Of a stretch of DNA of 8,618 nucleotides, positions 4,756-8,618 are shown one piece after another. Position 1 is the stretch's first letter; every line of letters begins with the position of its first letter. Under the pieces are notes generated by a model that worked only from the letters and a program-made list of their open reading frames with translations, ran no database searches and had not been told where the DNA came from. The stretch spans positions 1-8,618 of the forward strand of contig JARIHB010000150.1 of assembly GCA_029288515.1 (NCBI GenBank). The letters run 5' to 3'. The position numbers were made by a program, and so were the translations under genes. This stretch comes from Candidatus Saccharimonadota bacterium. Its GTDB lineage: Bacteria > Patescibacteriota > Saccharimonadia > Saccharimonadales > UBA4665.

Positions 4756-4761
4756 ACTATA
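4756..4761 (-). promoter_or_regulatory. -10 box of the ABC ATPase gene, leaderless
   Basis: TATAGT on the minus strand lies 6 nt before the ATG at 4749, so transcription should begin at the start codon. A TTAGCA 18 nt upstream is a 4/6 match for a -35 box. The promoter sits in the 32-nt gap after the Dus gene, partly over its 3' end. Confidence 0.6.
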
Positions 4762-4781
4762 CCGCACCCTGTTGGTATCTG

Positions 4782-5735
4782 CTAACGGTTCAGTGCCAGT
4801 AGTGACAATAGCTCGTCGGAGCTCTGGGCGTTCATTAGCTGTTCGCGCAGTTCTTTTGCTCCGTCAAAGTTATTGATGTATATTTTGCAGAATTTATTGA
4901 GCGTAACAATGCGCCGCTCGGCATGTGTCCAGGTGTGTGCAAACAGCGTAACGTGTTTGGCGTACAGGTCGATGCGTTCCTGCCTGGTAAGTGTCGGCCA
5001 CGGGCTCTGCTCGGCAAAGGCGAACGGATCCTTAAAAATACCACGGCCAATCATAATCCCATCCAGCGTATACTGTTGCGCCAGCTGCATGCCATGAGCG
5101 CGATTTTCTACATCGCCGTTGCCCACCAGCAGCGTCTGGGGCGCAATGCGGTCGCGCAGTTCACGCACTTGGGCAATGTCCTCCCAGCGGGCAGGCACGT
5201 CGCTCATCTCCCGGCGTGTACGGCCGTGCACGGTCAACATAGCCAGGTCCTGCCGCAGCAGCAGTTCGTGCCACGTGTAATCGTTTTGATTAAAACCCAG
5301 GCGCGTTTTGACACTTACCGGCACCTTGCCGGCCGCACCATCCTGTGTAGCTTTGATGATTTCCAGCGCCAGCTCACGATTGTTGATAAGCGCACTGCAG
5401 CAGCCATTCTTGACGACTGTTTTATCCGGACATCCCATATTCAGGTCGATACCAGCGAACCCCATGGCTACCAGTTCCTTGGCAGTCTTATAGAAATTTT
5501 CGGGATTTTTACCCCATATTTGAGCGATCAGGGGCTGCTCGGCGGGCGTAAACTGTATGCGCTTCAGCAGCCGGTCGCGGCCGGCGCTTTGCAAGCCATC
5601 AACGTTCACGAACTCAGTAAAATACAGATCGGGAGCAGCGCACTGGCCCACAATGCGACGGAACACGGTGTCGGTCACGTCGTCCATAGGGGCCAGCACA
5701 AAAAAAGGCCGGGGAAGGTCGGTGAGCGCCGGCAT
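4782..5735 (-). CDS. dus: tRNA-dihydrouridine synthase (Dus family)
   Basis: This FMN-dependent enzyme reduces uridines in the tRNA D-loop to dihydrouridine using NADPH. The 317-residue protein has the TIM-barrel Dus motifs in order: FVLAPMDDVTDTVFRR (12-27, FMN-binding start), DLNMGCPDKTV (97-107) with the catalytic Cys at 102, SVKTRLG (141-147), VHGRTR (169-174), GNGDV (205-209, phosphate binding) and MIGRG (228-232). A helical C-terminal tRNA-binding domain follows. Length and motif order are normal for the family; I cannot assign DusA, B or C type from sequence alone. Two cysteines at 112-113 (NGCCSAL) follow the catalytic motif, where glycines are common in many relatives. The ATG at 5735 is 2 nt after the stop of the 120-aa gene, with AGGA 7 nt upstream, so both are probably translated from one mRNA. 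Confidence 0.93.
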   Translation of the reverse strand: MPALTDLPRPFFVLAPMDDVTDTVFRRIVGQCAAPDLYFTEFVNVDGLQSAGRDRLLKRIQFTPAEQPLIAQIWGKNPENFYKTAKELVAMGFAGIDLNMGCPDKTVVKNGCCSALINNRELALEIIKATQDGAAGKVPVSVKTRLGFNQNDYTWHELLLRQDLAMLTVHGRTRREMSDVPARWEDIAQVRELRDRIAPQTLLVGNGDVENRAHGMQLAQQYTLDGIMIGRGIFKDPFAFAEQSPWPTLTRQERIDLYAKHVTLFAHTWTHAERRIVTLNKFCKIYINNFDGAKELREQLMNAQSSDELLSLLALNR

Positions 5736-5737
5736 AG

Positions 5738-6100
5738 CTATTTCCTGCCAGCGTACGCGTCATGGTGCTGCGTACCGAGTGCAAGCGGACGCTGGTCGGG
5801 ACGAGTCGGCCGTAGGCCGTACTGCTCAGCAAGGAAGCGACGAGCGGCCGCAACACTATTAACGGCCACCTCTTCTTCCCTCATACCCCCGGCGCGCTCG
5901 GCGGCCATATAGGTGTTTACCTGGCCGGTTTCAGCCAACACTTCGGCGTGGGCGGCAGCATTACGAGGCAGGCCGTCATAATCGGGAGCTAACGGCATAA
6001 TACCGGAGTTTAAAACTGGATGGTCCGGCTGTTGTTGCAGGCCTGGCACATCAAACAAGGTTTCTTCCTGAACTGGCTGGTGATTTTTGCGTGGTGGCAT
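5738..6100 (-). CDS. Uncharacterised 120-aa protein upstream of dus
   Basis: I do not recognise this protein. The N-terminal 45 residues are polar and proline-rich (MPPRKNHQPVQEETLFDVPG) and probably disordered. The middle, from about 47 to 93, is an Ala/Glu-rich helical region (AAAHAEVLAETGQV, AAERAGGMREEEVAVNSVAA, RRFLAEQYG). The tail is again polar with HH and ends AGRK. It has no membrane segment, no metal-binding cluster and no catalytic motif. It has its own near-consensus promoter, with TATAAT 9 nt before the ATG, and it sits 2 nt upstream of dus, so dus expression probably depends on this unit. A helical nucleic-acid-binding or partner protein is conceivable from its charge pattern, but nothing proves it. 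Its codon use matches its neighbours, which supports a real gene. Confidence 0.8.
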   Translation of the reverse strand: MPPRKNHQPVQEETLFDVPGLQQQPDHPVLNSGIMPLAPDYDGLPRNAAAHAEVLAETGQVNTYMAAERAGGMREEEVAVNSVAAARRFLAEQYGLRPTRPDQRPLALGTQHHDAYAGRK

Positions 6101-6109
6101 ATTAGCTGT

Positions 6110-6138
6110 ATTATATCATTTTTGTTATGTTTACTCAA
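6110..6138 (-). promoter_or_regulatory. Promoter of the 120-aa gene and dus
   Basis: On the minus strand TTGAGT (6133-6138) and a perfect TATAAT (6110-6115) are separated by 17 nt. The ATG at 6100 follows after 9 nt, leaving a leader of about 2 nt. The -35 box overlaps the stop codon of the upstream membrane-protein gene, which shows how compact the layout is. Confidence 0.82.
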
Positions 6139-6565
6139 GGCTTGTCGATGTTTTACCGTTCGGAAACAGATAGCGTACCGCCACAAATAACATACCGGTA
6201 ATCTGGGCAATCGTTGCGCCTACCAGCAGGTTGAAGCTCCATTCATCAAGCTTAAAATGCGCCGGCCAGTGCACGGCCTGAAACAAGGCAAATACGAATA
6301 TCAGTGCCGTTTCGGCCGTCAAAAAGCGGAACAGGCGGCGCAGCGTAGTGCGCTTCAACGCGATATCCTGTTCGGCGTTATCGTTGCGCAGCTTGCGTTC
6401 GCGGGCAATTTCCTGGTTAATGTCGATCGGCGATAAAACTCCGGCTGTTGGACGGGTATTGCGGGATGGCCGCGCTGCCGGAGCTTTGTCACCCAGCTCT
6501 CCTGCCCGCTTGCGCAATGCAGCCACTACCGAGGCGCGTTCCGAAAGTGAATGTTTACCGCTCAT
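6131..6565 (-). CDS. Two-helix membrane protein coupled to the ImmA/IrrE peptidase, 144 aa
   Basis: The N-terminal 75 residues are cytoplasmic in character: basic, with short helices and an Arg/Pro/Ala-rich linker (30-45), then a charged helix (QEIARERKLRNDNAEQDIALKR). Two membrane segments follow at about 82-100 (LTAETALIFVFALFQAVHW) and 111-134 (SFNLLVGATIAQITGMLFVAV), ending YLFPNGK. I recall similar two-helix proteins with a WSF/WTF...LFP ending next to ImmA/IrrE-type genes, but their function is unknown to me. The start overlaps the peptidase stop as ATGA (6562-6565), so translation is coupled and the two products probably act together. The cytoplasmic region could be a substrate or anchor for the peptidase; this is inference. 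No strong Shine-Dalgarno sequence is present, consistent with coupling. Confidence 0.82.
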   Translation of the reverse strand: MSGKHSLSERASVVAALRKRAGELGDKAPAARPSRNTRPTAGVLSPIDINQEIARERKLRNDNAEQDIALKRTTLRRLFRFLTAETALIFVFALFQAVHWPAHFKLDEWSFNLLVGATIAQITGMLFVAVRYLFPNGKTSTSLE

Positions 6566-7086
6566 GAGACCAGCCCCAGCTCTGCCAGCCGAATGCTCAT
6601 CGCTACTACCGATACCTGAAATATCTGCGCCAGCTTTTCGATGTCACCCACACCCTGCCAGCCGTCGCGCACCAGGTCGGCCGGCATAAGCAAGGTCGCA
6701 GCGAACGTATTCGCCTCGCGTTCCAACTGCTCGGTAGACGAGTTTTCCTGACGGTACAGTATACGCGGACCGGCTAATGTATCTTCGCCGTCAATAATTG
6801 CCTTTTCTTTTTGAAGCACATCGGTGTGCAAAAAGTAATGGCCCAGCTCGTGGCCCAGGCTGAAATGCTGGCGAGTGCCTGGTTTGCTCGTGTTTATGAG
6901 CACAGTAAACTCATTATTTTCGTGCAGCGTCGCGCCGGATATCTGGTCGTCATCCAGCTCGGTAAAGTAAACTTTCAGATCGCTGTGGTCTTCCGTGATA
7001 TTTTCGTATGGGAACGGCGCAACATGCTGCGGATTGTACGTAGCGGCAATCTCTTCGGCCAGGGCACGGATCTGTTCGATACTCAT
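6562..7086 (-). CDS. ImmA/IrrE-family zinc metallopeptidase
   Basis: The 174-residue protein (from ATG 7086) belongs to the ImmA/IrrE family (COG2856, Pfam PF06114). Characterised members cleave regulators: ImmA cuts the ICEBs1 repressor ImmR and IrrE/PprI cuts DdrO in Deinococcus. The zinc motif HELGHYFLH is at 79-87 (His79, catalytic Glu80, His83), and EREANTFAATLLMP (122-135) supplies the third ligand, Glu124. Downstream residues 148-174 resemble the usual helical end of the domain. No helix-turn-helix is fused to it. A TTG at 7125 would lengthen the frame, but ATG 7086 is chosen because TACAAT lies 9 nt before it and AGAGG just upstream can bind the ribosome. It is coupled by ATGA to the two-helix membrane protein, so a membrane-linked regulatory proteolysis role is plausible. 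The XRE gene at the far left is over 6 kb away and probably not its direct partner. Confidence 0.92.
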   Translation of the reverse strand: MSIEQIRALAEEIAATYNPQHVAPFPYENITEDHSDLKVYFTELDDDQISGATLHENNEFTVLINTSKPGTRQHFSLGHELGHYFLHTDVLQKEKAIIDGEDTLAGPRILYRQENSSTEQLEREANTFAATLLMPADLVRDGWQGVGDIEKLAQIFQVSVVAMSIRLAELGLVS

Positions 7087-7095
7087 AGTACCTCT

Positions 7096-7101
7096 ATTGT
7101 A
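7096..7101 (-). promoter_or_regulatory. -10 box of the peptidase / membrane-protein unit
   Basis: TACAAT on the minus strand lies 9 nt before the ATG at 7086, the same spacing as in the 120-aa gene promoter. The best -35 candidate, TTGCGC with an 18-nt spacer, matches poorly (3/6). The box lies in the 44-nt gap after the ABC permease gene. Confidence 0.55.
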
Positions 7102-7130
7102 GGCCCCCACGGCCGGACTGCGCAATCACC

Positions 7131-8234
7131 TTACTCCCAGCGGAAGACACGGAACGCAATCAGGTAGATAACTACCAACCATCCAAGTACAAAGGCCAGC
7201 TGCGTACCGATGTCGAGCAGGCTCTTGCCTTCGGTGGTCAACAGGCGGATACCGTCAATAACCGGGCTCAGCGGCAGGAAGTTAGTAACGCTCTGCAGCC
7301 ACTCTGGCATTAAGAAGCGGGGGAAGAAGGTGCCGGACAGGAACATCATCGGAAATACGACAATGTTAGCCAACGGCGCTGCCTGCCGCTCGTTGCGCGC
7401 CCAGCCGCCAATTGCCAGGCCGATGCCCAATATCATCGTAATACTGAGTAATATCCACAAAATAATCGACGGCCAATCGCCTACGACATGCAAATGGAAC
7501 ACGGCTATTGCAACCATGAACATAATGCTAATCGACACCATGCCGATAATCGCCTGTGAGATCATCGTAGCAGTAAAATACTGCCAGACTTTTAACGGTG
7601 TAGTGTGCAAACGGCGCAGGATACCCTGCTTTTTAAGCTCCGGAAAGACATTGATCGGCCCAAAAATGCCTAAACCAATAATCGAAAAGCCAAGCAAGCC
7701 GGCGAATGTATAGTCAAACTGCGTCAGGCTCTTGTTGGCCTGCGCTTCACCTACTACCGTAAACGGCTCGCGAACGGCTACGATCTTACTGTTTACATCT
7801 TTGAATACGCCTTGCAGCAGGGCTACGAGAGTAGCACCCGCCTGCTGGCTGTTTTGGGTATAGAGCACTTTCGCTTGCCCGGAGGGGTGACCGCTGGCTT
7901 CCTGGCCGAAGTTGTCGGGCAGCACAATAGTGGCGTCCAACTGGCTGCGGGTCATTTTTTCTCGTGCCTGATCAAGCGTAGTCGCTTCCTTGTCGACCTT
8001 AAAAATCTTGTTGCCGGTTATTTGCTTGGTGAAATCTTTTGCGAATGTCGTCTGAGACTGGTTAATAACCGCTACACGAAACGATGTATCGTTATTGCGG
8101 CCAAATATACCGCCAAACACGAATAAGAAAATAAGCGGGAATAAAATGCCAAAAAACAGCGCCAGCCGGTCGCGGAAAAAACGTCGGGTATTAAGCCGGG
8201 CAAACACCCATACCGTAAACAATGCTTTTTTCAT
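7131..8234 (-). CDS. ABC-2 type exporter permease, DrrB/YhhJ-like, 367 aa
   Basis: This membrane subunit has the ABC2_membrane_3 layout (Pfam PF12698). A cytoplasmic amphipathic N-terminus (FARLNTRRFFRDRLALFF) leads to membrane segment 1 at about 23-43. A large extracytoplasmic domain covers about 45-173. Five more segments lie near 175-195, 221-246, 256-277, 286-304 and 342-362. The FPELKKQGILRRLHTTPL loop (197-214) is the typical cytoplasmic coupling region, and FLSGTFFPRFLMPEWLQ plus LPLSPVIDGIR are conserved family landmarks. Such exporters move drugs, lipids or polymers; the substrate here is unknown. GGGAG at 8240-8244 lies 5 nt before the ATG, and the ATPase stop codon ends 2 nt upstream, so the two subunits share one mRNA. 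Confidence 0.92.
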   Translation of the reverse strand: MKKALFTVWVFARLNTRRFFRDRLALFFGILFPLIFLFVFGGIFGRNNDTSFRVAVINQSQTTFAKDFTKQITGNKIFKVDKEATTLDQAREKMTRSQLDATIVLPDNFGQEASGHPSGQAKVLYTQNSQQAGATLVALLQGVFKDVNSKIVAVREPFTVVGEAQANKSLTQFDYTFAGLLGFSIIGLGIFGPINVFPELKKQGILRRLHTTPLKVWQYFTATMISQAIIGMVSISIMFMVAIAVFHLHVVGDWPSIILWILLSITMILGIGLAIGGWARNERQAAPLANIVVFPMMFLSGTFFPRFLMPEWLQSVTNFLPLSPVIDGIRLLTTEGKSLLDIGTQLAFVLGWLVVIYLIAFRVFRWE

Positions 8235-8236
8235 AC

Positions 8237-8618
8237 CTACTCCCTTAACGCCTTTCCGGTGTAATCAATAAATACATCTTCCAGATTAGCCTGTTCAACG
8301 TGCTGCTTTTTCTTAAAGCCTTTGGCGAGCAGCTGCTTGATGAGATTCTTCGGCGAGTCGAGCGCAATAATTTTGCCTTCGTCCATAATTGCCACGCGGT
8401 CACACAGCAGCTCGGCCTCGTCCATATAGTGCGTAGTCATAATAACTGTCACACCCTTGTCACGGATATGCTGCACCAAATCCCATAGATTACGACGGGC
8501 TTGTGGATCAAGGCCGGTGGTCGGCTCGTCCATAAAGAACACTTTAGGGCGATGCACCAGGGCTGCGGCAATGCTGAGACGCTGGCGCTGGCCGCCAGAA
8601 AGCTGCTCGGCATAAGCT
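8237..8618 (-). CDS. ABC exporter ATPase, DrrA-like (5' part beyond window)
   Basis: Only the C-terminal 127 or so residues are inside the window; the frame is open to the right edge. Visible motifs: the signature LSGGQRQRL near the edge, Walker B VFFMDEPTTGLDP, H-loop TTHYMDEAE, and the short C-terminal domain ending NLEDVFIDYTGKALRE, which is typical of DrrA/CcmA-type exporter ATPases. Walker A and the Q-loop would lie beyond the edge. A GTG at 8557 is internal and not a real start, because the signature motif lies upstream of it. The gene is followed after 2 nt by the permease. It is more canonical (LSGGQ, H-loop) than the ATPase at 3838-4749, so the two exporters belong to different subfamilies. 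Confidence 0.93.
   Translation of the reverse strand, partial: AYAEQLSGGQRQRLSIAAALVHRPKVFFMDEPTTGLDPQARRNLWDLVQHIRDKGVTVIMTTHYMDEAELLCDRVAIMDEGKIIALDSPKNLIKQLLAKGFKKKQHVEQANLEDVFIDYTGKALRE

Noticed and set aside
4923..5912. 329-codon plus-strand open frame opposite dus and the 120-aa gene
   Set aside because: It is antisense to a clear Dus enzyme with all motifs, spans two real genes, and its product has no family features. It results from the codon bias of the real strand.
1..7086. XRE repressor and ImmA/IrrE peptidase as an ImmR/ImmA-type pair
   Set aside because: They are over 6 kb apart with unrelated transcription units between them; known pairs are adjacent.

Overview
The window reads as a compact bacterial chromosome segment with accessory genes at its left end. 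Genes are tightly packed (ATGA, TAATG and 2-nt junctions), small proteins are common, and most first genes of transcription units have a near-consensus sigma70-type -10 box only 6-10 nt before the start codon, which implies leaderless or almost leaderless mRNAs. No reading frame needs TGA as sense. The gene set (two ABC-2 exporters, an ExoD-family membrane protein, a Dus tRNA-modifying enzyme, an ImmA/IrrE peptidase beside a two-helix membrane protein) would fit a small-genome lineage such as the Candidatus Saccharibacteria/Patescibacteria. That placement is an inference; there is no rRNA or marker gene here to settle it.

Left part (1-2444). An XRE-family repressor runs off the left edge on the minus strand. 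Its promoter (TTGACA, 17 nt, TACAAT) has a perfect 6-2-6 palindrome in the spacer, a likely autoregulatory operator. A divergent promoter (TTGACT, 17 nt, TATAGT) drives a rightward unit: a leader with a strong but seemingly unused Shine-Dalgarno sequence, a 239-aa beta-rich protein I do not recognise, and a 90-aa protein of the 'SinR family' annotation type that looks Cas2/VapD-like. A 419-base stretch (1581-1999) follows, with a weak hairpin, a possible minus-strand gene remnant and one strong rho-independent terminator. Two small proteins come next: a 71-aa single-pass membrane protein and a 51-aa basic protein.

Centre (2462-4784). A rightward ExoD-family gene meets a leftward ABC-2 exporter pair (ATPase then permease) tail to tail, and the two stop codons overlap in a shared TTAA.

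Right part (4782-8618). All genes are leftward. From upstream to downstream they are: a drug/lipid-type ABC-2 exporter (ATPase cut by the right edge, then permease); an ImmA/IrrE zinc peptidase coupled by ATGA to a 144-aa two-helix membrane protein; and a 120-aa protein of unknown function followed 2 nt later by a tRNA-dihydrouridine synthase. Fresh promoters before the peptidase, the 120-aa gene and the exporter ATPase divide this run into several transcription units. No CRISPR array, tRNA, rRNA, insertion sequence or complete mobile element is visible.
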